NCBI GenBank assembly: GCA_022824525.1 | Contig: JAJDZT010000154.1 | Coordinates: 1-42,217, forward strand | Direction of reading: 5' to 3' | Source: Silicimonas sp. | GTDB taxonomy: Bacteria; Pseudomonadota; Alphaproteobacteria; Rhodobacterales; Rhodobacteraceae | Length of the DNA: 42,217 bases | In this document: piece after piece, positions 16,863-24,765 of the stretch | Position numbering within the stretch: position 1 is the stretch's first letter | Layout of the letters: each line of letters begins with the position of its first letter | Notes under the pieces: model-generated | Told to the model about the DNA's origin: nothing | The model's database searches: none | Seen by the model: the letters and a program-made list of their open reading frames with translations, nothing else | Position numbers and translations under genes: made by a program

Positions 16863-17007
16863 TTCCTGCCCCCGCTGAACATTTTTTGTGCATTGCCTTC
16901 GTTTTTGGCGCAGGCTGGACCCTGTGTCCGGGAATCGGATGCGGGACCGCGCGTCACAACTCATAAACGTGCTGTCGAAAAACTGGAAATAGACTGGGAG
17001 AGTGGGG
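16863..17007. promoter_or_regulatory. Divergent promoter region between BtpA and ABC operons
   Basis: This 145-bp gap must hold promoters for both the minus-strand BtpA-phosphoribosyltransferase pair and the plus-strand transporter operon. A small inverted repeat, GGAC-N5-GTCC (16917-16929), lies near the middle. GGGAGAG precedes the binding-protein gene. No convincing -35/-10 pair was identified and no regulator gene is adjacent. Confidence 0.3.
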
Positions 17008-18135
17008 ATGTCGGACACCAAGTTCATGCAGACAAAGCGGGGTTTCCTGAAAACGGGGTTAGCTTCGGTCGCGCTGACAACGCCCTTCGTGAACCGCGCT
17101 TGGGCGCAAACCGTTGAGCTCACAATGCTGGGTTGGTACGGAACCGCCGAGCCAGACATGGTTGGTGAATTCGAAGAGGCGAACAACGTCAAGTTCGTTC
17201 CAAAGTATTACGCAGGTGGTGACAACATGCTGGCTGCGCTGGCACAAAACCCACCGGGCACCTTTGACATCATTCACACCGATGCAGAGTATGCGAAGCT
17301 TCTGGTCGCGAATGATCTGGTGCTAGAGCTTGATCCCAACGATTATGCGTTCGACGACCTTCTTCATGACGACTTCAAATCGTTTGCCGGTCATTGGGAC
17401 GACAGCGGCAAGCTATACTCGTTGATCACCCGTTTTGGGCATCTTGGTGTATCCTACAATAAGGATGTGCTGACCGCAGAGGAAGCTGCCTCCTACGAGG
17501 TCTTCTGGGACGAGCGTTTGACCGGCAAGGTCGGGCACTTCGACTGGCACTTGCCCACACTTGGTCAGATGAGTCTGTTGATGGGCAATGCTTCGCCGTT
17601 CGACATTGGTGAGGATGCTTGGAAAGCCGTGCAGGAAAAGACGTTATCGCTAAAGCCACAGGTCGGTGGATATTTCGATTTCGGCGGCACATTTGCAGGC
17701 CTGAAGAATGGCGAGATGCTTGCTATGGTCGGCATCGGCGACTGGGTGACTGGTATCCTTGAACGCGATGGCGCGCCTGTTTCCTCGGTCGTTCCGAAAG
17801 AAGGCGGCATCCAGTGGACCGAGAGCTACTCGATTGCCAAGACTTCCGAAAAAGCCGATCTGGCGCTCAAGTATCTGGCTTACACCATGTCGCCCGAAGG
17901 TCAGGTGAAGACAGCGCAAATGCTCGGCTATCCCGGACACTGCGTCACCAAAGCTGGCCGTGCGCTCCTGAACGAGGTCGATGCCGCCGAGGCACAGCGC
18001 TCCGGTCAGGTGGATGGCGATCCGCGCGATCCGATAACGCTGATCAACGAAGGCCGCATCAGCTACCGTGACATTCCTGTTCAGCAAACGCTGGAGGACT
18101 GGAACGACTTCTGGTCGGAATACAAGAACGCCTGA
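17008..18135 (+). CDS. ABC transporter substrate-binding protein (PotD-like)
   Basis: This 375-residue periplasmic binding protein is of the spermidine/putrescine class. The N-terminus MSDTKFMQTKRGFLKTG with a hydrophobic stretch ending in NRAWAQ is a Sec or degenerate Tat signal (KR instead of RR). The mature segments TFDIIHTDAEYAKLLV, YSLITRFGHLGVSYNKDVL and YSIAKTSEKADLALKYLAY are typical of PotD/PotF. The ATG at 17008 with GGGAGAG upstream is chosen over the GTG at 17002. It heads a transporter-enzyme operon; the enzymes suggest that the ligand is a nitrogenous base, ureide or similar cation rather than a polyamine. Confidence 0.9.
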   Translation: MSDTKFMQTKRGFLKTGLASVALTTPFVNRAWAQTVELTMLGWYGTAEPDMVGEFEEANNVKFVPKYYAGGDNMLAALAQNPPGTFDIIHTDAEYAKLLVANDLVLELDPNDYAFDDLLHDDFKSFAGHWDDSGKLYSLITRFGHLGVSYNKDVLTAEEAASYEVFWDERLTGKVGHFDWHLPTLGQMSLLMGNASPFDIGEDAWKAVQEKTLSLKPQVGGYFDFGGTFAGLKNGEMLAMVGIGDWVTGILERDGAPVSSVVPKEGGIQWTESYSIAKTSEKADLALKYLAYTMSPEGQVKTAQMLGYPGHCVTKAGRALLNEVDAAEAQRSGQVDGDPRDPITLINEGRISYRDIPVQQTLEDWNDFWSEYKNA

Positions 18136-18168
18136 TCCGATGACGTCTAAGACGAGGCGGTGCAGCTG

Positions 18169-19014
18169 ATGCGCCGCCTCAATCTCTACGCACTGACATT
18201 CCGTCTGCCGATCATCATCTGGCAGACACTGTTCTTCATTGGCCCATTGATCTTCGTCGTGGCCATGTCGTTCTTCGTCGTGCGCAACTTCCAGATGGTC
18301 GAAACCTTCGAGTTCGACTCATGGAAGCGGATGCTGTCGCGCGATTTTGTTTGGGACGCCTATGTTTACACGGTTCTGATGGCGGGCAGTGCAGCGATTC
18401 TGGCTTCGCTCATCGCGTTTCCGGCGGCCTATTGCCTTGCTTTCCAAACCTCGGCCCGTACCCGACAAATCGCGATCTTGCTTCTGATTATTCCGTTCTT
18501 CACCAGCTATCTCGTGCGGACATTCAGTTGGTATACCATTCTTGCCGAGGCAGGAGTGCTGAATGGGGCTGTGGGGCTTGTTGGTCTCGGGCCATACACA
18601 TTGCTCAACACCTACGTCGGCACGCTGATCGGGTATCTCACATTGGTCATGCCGCTCGTTCTCATTCTGCAGACCGTGACGATGGCGAATATTGACGATC
18701 GCTTGATTCAGGCCGCCCGAAACCTTGGCTGCTCGCCTGCGCGTACCATTTGGACGGTCATCCTGCCTGCGGGCAAAACGGGTTTCGTAATTGCAGCGCT
18801 TTTCGCATTCATCCTGTCCTTCGGCGACTTTGTGGCGCCGTTCTACCTCGGTGGCTCCAACCCGCCGACGCTGCCGATCCTGATCATCGATACCACGAAG
18901 GCCGGTCAGCAATGGCCTCGCGCGGCTGTTGTCGCCGTTATCATGATGGTCACGCTTTTCGTCATCGCGTTCTCGGCGATCATGTATGCCTACCGGAAGA
19001 GGGCGAGCCGATGA
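18169..19014 (+). CDS. ABC transporter permease (PotB-like)
   Basis: This 281-residue inner-membrane protein has about six helices and the EAA-loop segment IDDRLIQAARNLGCSPARTIWTVILP, where the ATPase docks. FTSYLVRTFSWYTILAEAG is a PotB-type signature. The ATG at 18169 is preferred (GAGG upstream, long spacer); a GTG at 18160 is possible. It overlaps the second permease by 4 bp (ATGA). Confidence 0.9.
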   Translation: MRRLNLYALTFRLPIIIWQTLFFIGPLIFVVAMSFFVVRNFQMVETFEFDSWKRMLSRDFVWDAYVYTVLMAGSAAILASLIAFPAAYCLAFQTSARTRQIAILLLIIPFFTSYLVRTFSWYTILAEAGVLNGAVGLVGLGPYTLLNTYVGTLIGYLTLVMPLVLILQTVTMANIDDRLIQAARNLGCSPARTIWTVILPAGKTGFVIAALFAFILSFGDFVAPFYLGGSNPPTLPILIIDTTKAGQQWPRAAVVAVIMMVTLFVIAFSAIMYAYRKRASR

Positions 19015-19790
19015 CGCTGTTCCTTCGCACCTGGCTGTGCCTTGTGGCGGGTTTCATCTTCCTGCCAATTTTCGTAAGCATGCTCTTTTCGTTCAACGAG
19101 GCGCGCTTCCCAACCTTGCCGCTCACCGGTTTCACCACCGGATGGTACGAGGCCATCTTTTCTGATCCGGATTTCTGGCGTTCCGCCAAGAACAGCCTGA
19201 TCGTTTCGACCACGACTGCGGTGATCGCCACCTTCCTTGGCTTCTGCACGGCCTATACCGATTACCGCTACAGCTTCCGCGGCAAGAGCCTGTTCCTTGC
19301 CATCATCCTTCTGCCGCCGACAATCCCGCTGATCATCATCGCGCTGGCGATGCTGGCCTGGTTCAGCCGTGTCGGCATGTCGGGGCAGGTGGTCAGTATC
19401 ATCGCCGCCCACACTGTGCTGACCGCGCCGTTCGCAATGGCGATCATCCGTCTGCGCTTGAGCCAAATTGACGAGAGCCTGGAAGCCGCCGCCTGGAACC
19501 TCGGGGCCAGCGAGTGGCGCGCGATGCGGGAGGTCATCCTGCCGTTCTGTAAACCTGCCATCTTGTCATCGCTGTTCCTGACAGCAGCCGTGTCTTTTGA
19601 CGAGTTTACCGTTTCTTGGTTTGTTTCCGGACTTAACAAGACACTCCCCGTTCATGTCCTGGAAATTGTCCAGGGCACAATTGACCCGCAGGTGAACGCA
19701 ATTGGCACGCTTGTGTTTGGCGTATCGATCACGCTTGTCGTTATTTCCCAGGCGCTCATCTTCTTCCGACTTCAGAAAGCCAGTACATGA
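19011..19790 (+). CDS. ABC transporter permease (PotC-like)
   Basis: This 259-residue inner-membrane permease begins MTLFLRTWLCLVAGF and has about six helices and the EAA loop SLEAAAWNLGASEWRAMREVILP. The start ATG overlaps the stop of the first permease, and its own stop overlaps the ATPase start (ATGA both times), so the transporter subunits are translationally coupled. The longer frame opening at 18750 is only an overlap into the upstream gene. Confidence 0.9.
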   Translation: MTLFLRTWLCLVAGFIFLPIFVSMLFSFNEARFPTLPLTGFTTGWYEAIFSDPDFWRSAKNSLIVSTTTAVIATFLGFCTAYTDYRYSFRGKSLFLAIILLPPTIPLIIIALAMLAWFSRVGMSGQVVSIIAAHTVLTAPFAMAIIRLRLSQIDESLEAAAWNLGASEWRAMREVILPFCKPAILSSLFLTAAVSFDEFTVSWFVSGLNKTLPVHVLEIVQGTIDPQVNAIGTLVFGVSITLVVISQALIFFRLQKAST

Positions 19791-20854
19791 CGGAACCGCT
19801 CGTTTCCCTCGACAAGGTCGAAAAACGCTTCGACGATTTTGTGGCTGTCCGCGAGGCCAATCTTGAAATCGGTGCAGGTGAGTTCATTGCTATCATGGGA
19901 CCGTCCGGCTGCGGCAAGACCACGACGTTGCGCATGCTCGCGGGGCTTGATGCACCTACCTCCGGCGAAATCCGTATCGCCGGCAAGCTCATGAACGAGG
20001 TCGCCGCCCATGAACGTGACACTCCGATGGTCTGGCAGAGCCTCGCGCTGTTCCCGTTCTTAAACGCGCGCGAGAATGTGGAGTTCGGCTTGAAAATGCG
20101 GGGTATCGACTCTGATGAACGCGAGAAACGTGCAATGAACTGGCTCGACCGCATGGAAATTGCTGAGTTCGCTGAACGCAATGTCGAGACCCTTTCGGGG
20201 GGACAACGCCAGCGCGTCGCGCTCGCCCGGGCGCTTGTCACTGAACCGAAACTCCTCCTGCTCGACGAACCGCTTTCCGCGCTCGACGCCCACCTCGTGA
20301 TCCGCATGCAAGGCGTCCTCACCAAATTGCAAAAAGAGCTTGGCATCACTTTCGTTTATGTCACCCACTCGCAATCCGAAGCCTTCGCCATGGCCGACCG
20401 AGTTGTCATCATGTCGAAAGGCGAGATCGCTCAGGTGGGCACGCCCCGCGAAGTCTACCGCGCCCCACGCACGCGTTTTGTTGCGGAGTTCGTGGGCCGG
20501 AACAACATTCTGCCGGGTTCGGTAACATCATCTGACGCTGACCAGGTTACGGTTGAGACCGGCCTTGGCACATTCAGTGTTCCGGGCGTGGCCACCATTG
20601 GGACCAAAGCGTCCATCGTTGTGGCAGGCGACATGATGCAAGTCGGTCGCGGCGAGAACAGTGTTGATGCAACAGTGATCTCCGAGGAGTTCGTAGGCTC
20701 AATCGTCACCGCCTTCCTCGAAGCTGCCGACGGCACTGAACTGAAGGTGCAGGTTCAGGAACGAGCACTTGCCGATCTCGACTTGCAACCGGGAAGCAAA
20801 GTGACACTCCACTGGGCCACGCAAGACGGCCATTTGTTGCTGGAGGAAACATGA
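19787..20854 (+). CDS. ABC transporter ATP-binding protein (PotA-like)
   Basis: This 355-residue ATPase energises the PotB/PotC-like pair. Walker A is GPSGCGKTTT, the signature LSGGQRQRVALARAL, Walker B LLLLDEP, with a D-loop SALDAHL and switch histidine in VTHSQ. The C-terminal portion from about residue 235 is a TOBE domain that may sense substrate. The Q-loop region reads MVWQSLALFPFLNA. It overlaps the next gene by 4 bp, which ties the transporter physically to the deacetylase. Confidence 0.93.
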   Translation: MTEPLVSLDKVEKRFDDFVAVREANLEIGAGEFIAIMGPSGCGKTTTLRMLAGLDAPTSGEIRIAGKLMNEVAAHERDTPMVWQSLALFPFLNARENVEFGLKMRGIDSDEREKRAMNWLDRMEIAEFAERNVETLSGGQRQRVALARALVTEPKLLLLDEPLSALDAHLVIRMQGVLTKLQKELGITFVYVTHSQSEAFAMADRVVIMSKGEIAQVGTPREVYRAPRTRFVAEFVGRNNILPGSVTSSDADQVTVETGLGTFSVPGVATIGTKASIVVAGDMMQVGRGENSVDATVISEEFVGSIVTAFLEAADGTELKVQVQERALADLDLQPGSKVTLHWATQDGHLLLEET

Positions 20855-21720
20855 TCCGCACCCCGATCCCTTGGCCAAACGGCGCTCGTTGCGCTTGCGC
20901 CATCACTTTCGACATGGATGCGGACAGTCTGATTCATATCGCGCGCCCAGGGGACAGCCACGACCGGCTCTACCCCATATCCATGGGCCGCTATGGTCCC
21001 ACGGTTGCCGTGCCGCGCATTCTCGATACTTACAATCGTCTCGGGATCAAGCAGAGTTTCTTCATCCCCGGTTGGTGCATGGAGACTTACCCGGAGGCAG
21101 TAGAGGCCATTCTGAAGGATGGCCACGAGATCGGCCATCACGGCTGGATCCACGAAGACCCGATTGTGACCAAAGGTGCAGCGCAGGAGGAAGCTTTCGA
21201 GAAAGCCCTCGATACCCACAAGCGCATGACCGGTATCATCCCGCGCGGCTACCGCGCGCCTGTCTATAACGTCACGCAGCAAGTCATCGATTTGCTGATA
21301 AAGCACCAGTTCCGCTATGACAGCTCGCTCATGGCGGACGATATCCCCTACAGGATGCAAACCAAGCATGGCTCACTTTACGAAATGCCAGTCCATTGGG
21401 GTACAGATGACTGGCCGCCCTTCGCTCATTACGACGAGATCGGTTACATGATGCCGGTGCGCGGCCCGTCCGCCGGGCTCGAAGGCTTCTGGGAGGAATT
21501 TGAAGCGCAGTACGAAGCCGGTGGCTTTTTCATGCTGATCCTGCACCCGTTTTTGACCGGGCGGCTGGCGCGCTGGAGGATGGTGGAGCAATGGCTGCGA
21601 ACCACACTCGAAGAGCGCGACGTCTGGTTCGCGCCACTGAACGCCATTGCTGACCATCTCGACACAGTTCAAACTCTCCGCGCGGAAAACCTGCCGTACT
21701 ACACCGAACCCCAAAGTTAA
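20851..21720 (+). CDS. Polysaccharide deacetylase/PuuE-like amidase
   Basis: This 289-residue NodB-homology hydrolase has D21 and D23 in ITFDMDADS, H97 and H101 in GHHGWIH, and the PRGYRAP motif at about 131-137. There is no signal peptide, so it acts in the cytoplasm rather than on cell wall. That, and its coupling to an importer, makes it resemble PuuE-type allantoinases and other small-molecule amide hydrolases. The first metal-site aspartate pair is spaced as in the cytoplasmic branch. It probably opens an amide or ureide ring from the imported compound; the substrate is inferred only from context. Confidence 0.82.
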   Translation: MIRTPIPWPNGARCACAITFDMDADSLIHIARPGDSHDRLYPISMGRYGPTVAVPRILDTYNRLGIKQSFFIPGWCMETYPEAVEAILKDGHEIGHHGWIHEDPIVTKGAAQEEAFEKALDTHKRMTGIIPRGYRAPVYNVTQQVIDLLIKHQFRYDSSLMADDIPYRMQTKHGSLYEMPVHWGTDDWPPFAHYDEIGYMMPVRGPSAGLEGFWEEFEAQYEAGGFFMLILHPFLTGRLARWRMVEQWLRTTLEERDVWFAPLNAIADHLDTVQTLRAENLPYYTEPQS

Positions 21721-21730
21721 GAGGCCGCCC

Positions 21731-22180
21731 ATGTTGTCCGATACCGACGCCAAGTTCCTCCGTATCGCTTACGAAGAAGCGAAAGGGGGGTACGATGAAG
21801 GTGGCTGTCCCATTGGCTCCGTACTTGCGCGTGGCGATGACCTTGTCTCTCAAGGTCGGAACCAGCGTGTTCAAAAGGGCGACCCAATTGCACATGGTGA
21901 GATGGATGCACTCCGTAAGGCTGGCCGCCAGAAGACTTACCGTGACACAACGCTCTATACGTCTCTTAGCCCTTGTATGATGTGCACCGGAACCATCATC
22001 CAATTCGGCATTCCGCGTGTCGTCATCGGAGAAAACACGACTTTTGGAGGTAACGAAGACCTGCTGCGCGACCGCGGTGTGGAGGTGATCATTGCGGATG
22101 ATCCTGATTGCATCGCGCTGATGACCAAGTTCATTGAAGAAAAACCCGAGCTTTGGAATGAGGATATCGCGGAAGAGTAA
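21731..22180 (+). CDS. Cytosine deaminase, yeast Fcy1-like
   Basis: This 149-residue zinc deaminase has ligands H55-G-E57 and PC82MMC85. It follows yeast cytosine deaminase along nearly its whole length as I recall that sequence: AYEEA-GY-EGG-PIG, KDTTLYT-LSPCDMCTG-like DTTLYTSLSPCMMCTG, FGIPRVVIGEN, and the C-terminal ERPQDWFEDI counterpart EKPELWNEDI. E57 would act as the proton shuttle. It would deaminate cytosine or a related amino-azine to the oxo form. The ATG at 21731 starts 10 bp after the deacetylase. An earlier in-frame start at 21647 would overlap that gene and is unlikely. Confidence 0.88.
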   Translation: MLSDTDAKFLRIAYEEAKGGYDEGGCPIGSVLARGDDLVSQGRNQRVQKGDPIAHGEMDALRKAGRQKTYRDTTLYTSLSPCMMCTGTIIQFGIPRVVIGENTTFGGNEDLLRDRGVEVIIADDPDCIALMTKFIEEKPELWNEDIAEE

Positions 22181-22181
22181 G

Positions 22182-22835
22182 ATGGACACGCTAATAACCG
22201 GCGCACCCGCGCTTCCAGTGGGAGCAATCCTCGAAGATACGGTCGTTCCCGCGCGCGAACCGTGGAGTGCGAAACTCAAGAATGGACAAACACTTCGACT
22301 GATTGACATAGAAGGCCAACAGGCAATCGATTTCCTGTGCTTCGGCGTCGAGCGCTATGAAGGGCAGGTCGAGCGCTACCATATGCCCAACACGATCAAG
22401 ATTCCCAAAAACATACTGCTCGGCGAAGGGAGTGTTTTATACTCACAGTTTGCCCGGCCGATGATGTCGATCACGGACGACAGTTGTGGCGGGCACGATA
22501 CGATCTTTGGGTGTTGTTCCTTCGCCGTAGACCGGTTGCGATACGGGCAACAAAACGGCGAATGCTGTCAGCGGAACTTTGAGCGCGAGCTTGCGAAGCA
22601 TAATTTGGGTCCAGAGCATGTCGTCGCAAACGCTAACTTCTTCATGAATGTTCCGGTGGGTTCCGGAGGCGAGGCCGAGATCACCGAAAGCCAGTCTCGA
22701 CCGGGGGACTACGTCGATTTGCGCGCGGAAATGGACGTCATCGCGGTTCTGTCCAACTGTCCACAAGAGTTGAACCCCGCTACAGGAGAGCGCCCGACAC
22801 CTGTCCGCGCGATCATTTTCGAAGAAACATCCTAG
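22182..22835 (+). CDS. DUF1989 (urea carboxylase-associated) family protein
   Basis: This 217-residue protein matches the DUF1989 family: KLKNGQTLRLIDIEGQQAIDFLC, SQFARPMMSITDDSCGGHDTIFGCCS and NFFMNVPVGSGGEAEI are the characteristic blocks. Two family members form carboxyguanidine deiminase (CgdAB) in guanidine degradation, which makes a C-N hydrolase role likely; here only one member is present and no urea carboxylase is nearby. The ATG at 22182 follows the deaminase stop by 1 bp with GGAAGAG as ribosome-binding site. A weak hairpin (GCCGG/CCGGC, 22873-22893) lies downstream without a T-run. Confidence 0.85.
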   Translation: MDTLITGAPALPVGAILEDTVVPAREPWSAKLKNGQTLRLIDIEGQQAIDFLCFGVERYEGQVERYHMPNTIKIPKNILLGEGSVLYSQFARPMMSITDDSCGGHDTIFGCCSFAVDRLRYGQQNGECCQRNFERELAKHNLGPEHVVANANFFMNVPVGSGGEAEITESQSRPGDYVDLRAEMDVIAVLSNCPQELNPATGERPTPVRAIIFEETS

Positions 22836-23023
22836 ACTGGGTGGCGACCTGCCTTTGATGTCGGGGTTCAACGCCGGTACAGCGCGCTCCGGCACTGCGA
22901 GACGAAATTTGCCTGTCCTTCTCCGGCAAACATGCACCCACGGCGAGTTGGAATGCCTTTCCGAAAAATGGTATGAAAGTCATTCTGAAAAGAATTCGTT
23001 CTAAGTGCCTTGAAGATACACGG

Positions 23024-23458
23024 ATGACGGTTGAATTTCGCAATGCACGGGCCGCCGATGCGCCGTTTTGCGCCAGCATAATTTGTGCATGGGGCGCGGA
23101 AACACCTTGGATGGTCTCTATTGATGACCCTTAGACGGTTGCGGCATCGTGGCGCGACCTCCTCGAAACAGATACAGCTTGGGTTGCTGAGACAAGCGGT
23201 CATATCGTCGGTTTTTGTGTTCGGGAGGACGACAACATCACGGGGCTTTACGTCAGGTCGGATGCGCGCAGCCGTGGCGTCGGAAAGGGCTTGCTTGATT
23301 TGGCCAAGGTTGGGCGCGGCTGGATAACTGTCTGGGTTTACGAACTGAACGAACTGGCGCGTACGTTCTATCGACGCGAAGGTCTTCGTGATATCGGACG
23401 CGAGAAAGACGAACACTCGCACCTCATTTATCGAGAGATGCGTTGGAAACGAGCATGA
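23024..23458 (+). pseudogene. GNAT acetyltransferase interrupted by an amber codon
   Basis: Reading from the ATG at 23024 gives a 144-residue GNAT-type N-acetyltransferase with one in-frame TAG at 23132-23134 (codon 37) and no other damage. The acetyl-CoA segment is visible after the stop: ITGLYVRSDARSRGVGKGLLDLA, followed by VWVYELNELARTFYRREGL, the usual last strands of the fold. The final TGA overlaps the dusA start (ATGA), so the reading frame was a real, coupled gene. A single base change (for example CAG or GAG to TAG) would explain it. A sequencing error cannot be excluded. Confidence 0.75.
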
Positions 23459-24459
23459 CGGACCACAAGACAGTAGAGTTCTCGGCACGATTGAGTTGTG
23501 CCCCGATGATGGATTGGACGGATCGACATTGCCGTTATTTTCATCGGGTTCTTTCGCGACAAGCTCTTCTCTACACCGAGATGGTGACAGCCCCGGCACT
23601 TGTGCGTGGTGGCGCAAAGCATTTGCTGCGGTTTGACCAGTTCGAACACCCTGTTGCACTGCAACTGGGTGGGGCGGATCCTGTTGAATTGGCGGAGGCC
23701 GCCCGGATGGGCGAAGCGGAAGGCTATGACGAGATAAATCTGAATGTGGGCTGCCCATCGGATCGGGTGCAATCCGGAACGTTTGGTGCTGTGTTGATGA
23801 AGACGCCGGAGCTTGTGGCGGAGTGTGTGGCGGCGATGATGAACGTCGTAACTGTTCCTGTGACCGTAAAATGCAGGATCGGAGTGGATGATCAGATTCC
23901 AGAGGTTGTCCTGCCGGACTTTCTGCAAAGAGTTACAGACGCCGGTGTGAAGCGTGTCGCAATTCATGCTCGCAAAGCGTGGTTGCAGGGACTTTCGCCG
24001 AAAGAGAACAGAAGCGTGCCCCCCCTGGACTACCCCTTGGTCTTCGCAATGAAAGAGGCGTTCCCGGAGCTTCACGTTTCAGTCAACGGTGGAATCGAAA
24101 CGCTTGACCAAGCCGAGAGTTTTCTTTCTGACGGCTTGGATGGAGTAATGATCGGCAGGGCTGCGTATCACTCACCCTGGGACATTTTTGGCGACGTAGA
24201 TCGACGGATATTCGGTGAAGAGAACCCTTGCGCCAGCCCGTTTGAGGCGGCTGAGCTCATGGTACCTTACATCGAAGCGCATATTTCCGCGGGCGGGCGG
24301 CTCCATGCCATCACGCGTCATTTGCTTGGACTCTTTACAGGGCGACCTGGCGCTCGCATTTGGCGTCGCGTGCTGTCCGAAGGCGCACATCGCGAGAGCG
24401 CGGATCAAACTTTGGTATTGCACGCCTTGGATCAGGTCCGCCAACAGCGCGCTGCTTAA
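23455..24459 (+). CDS. dusA: tRNA-dihydrouridine synthase A
   Basis: This 334-residue FMN/NADPH enzyme reduces specific uridines in tRNA D-loops. Family markers include LSCAPMMDWTDRHCRYF at the start, the catalytic cysteine in INLNVGCPSDRVQ, HARKAWLQGLSPKENR and a C-terminal region RHLLGLFTGRPGARIWRR that is diagnostic for DusA. The ATG at 23455 overlaps the end of the broken GNAT gene. It is a housekeeping gene, unlike its neighbours on either side. Confidence 0.94.
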   Translation: MTDHKTVEFSARLSCAPMMDWTDRHCRYFHRVLSRQALLYTEMVTAPALVRGGAKHLLRFDQFEHPVALQLGGADPVELAEAARMGEAEGYDEINLNVGCPSDRVQSGTFGAVLMKTPELVAECVAAMMNVVTVPVTVKCRIGVDDQIPEVVLPDFLQRVTDAGVKRVAIHARKAWLQGLSPKENRSVPPLDYPLVFAMKEAFPELHVSVNGGIETLDQAESFLSDGLDGVMIGRAAYHSPWDIFGDVDRRIFGEENPCASPFEAAELMVPYIEAHISAGGRLHAITRHLLGLFTGRPGARIWRRVLSEGAHRESADQTLVLHALDQVRQQRAA

Positions 24460-24765
24460 GGAGCGAAGGCTAAATTGAATCGGATCAATCGGCTTTCATG
24501 CCGGGTTTGGTGCCTCGGCAAACACTCTGTTAACCATCGTGTTCACAATGAGAGTTTCGTAGTGTGAACTGCGTGATTTCATTCTGCTTTTAATTAGAAA
24601 GGCGGGCAGAATGAGGAAGTGAAATCCCCATATTCAGCGTTTTGGTCCGCGGGCGCTACAACATATATACCCGCCGCATCTTTGCCTCAATCGTCTCTCA
24701 AATCGAACACAATTTCACGCAAAACCAAGGAATTGACCAAGTCCTGTGGGCTGAACCGGGTACCG
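24460..24765. other. 306-bp region before the kinase gene
   Basis: No convincing gene is present. An open frame continuing the kinase upstream to a GTG at 24619 encodes a low-complexity, non-conserved-looking leader. The region contains an inverted repeat (24541-24569) and, just before it, the sequence GTTAACCAT at 24529-24537, which resembles a CtrA half-site of alphaproteobacteria. A promoter for the kinase is expected here. No hairpin with a T-run follows dusA. Confidence 0.4.
24541..24569. repeat. 7-bp inverted repeat upstream of kinase
   Basis: GTTCACA at 24541-24547 and its perfect complement TGTGAAC at 24563-24569 are separated by 15 bp, so the arm centres are 22 bp apart (about two helical turns). 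This geometry suits a dimeric or paired regulator. It could also form a weak hairpin. Function is not known. Confidence 0.4.

Noticed and set aside
23132..23134. Amber codon as a pyrrolysine or suppressed codon
   Set aside because: There is no sign of a pylTSBCD system, and a GNAT enzyme has no need for a special residue there; a nonsense mutation is simpler.
22868..23758. A 296-residue minus-strand open frame across the GNAT remnant and dusA
   Set aside because: The translated sequence has no domain-like pattern and lies opposite two recognisable coding frames; it is an antisense shadow.
24619..24765. N-terminal extension of the kinase from a GTG
   Set aside because: The 49-residue leader is serine/threonine-rich and unlike a kinase N-terminus, and the ribosome-binding site is too close to the GTG.
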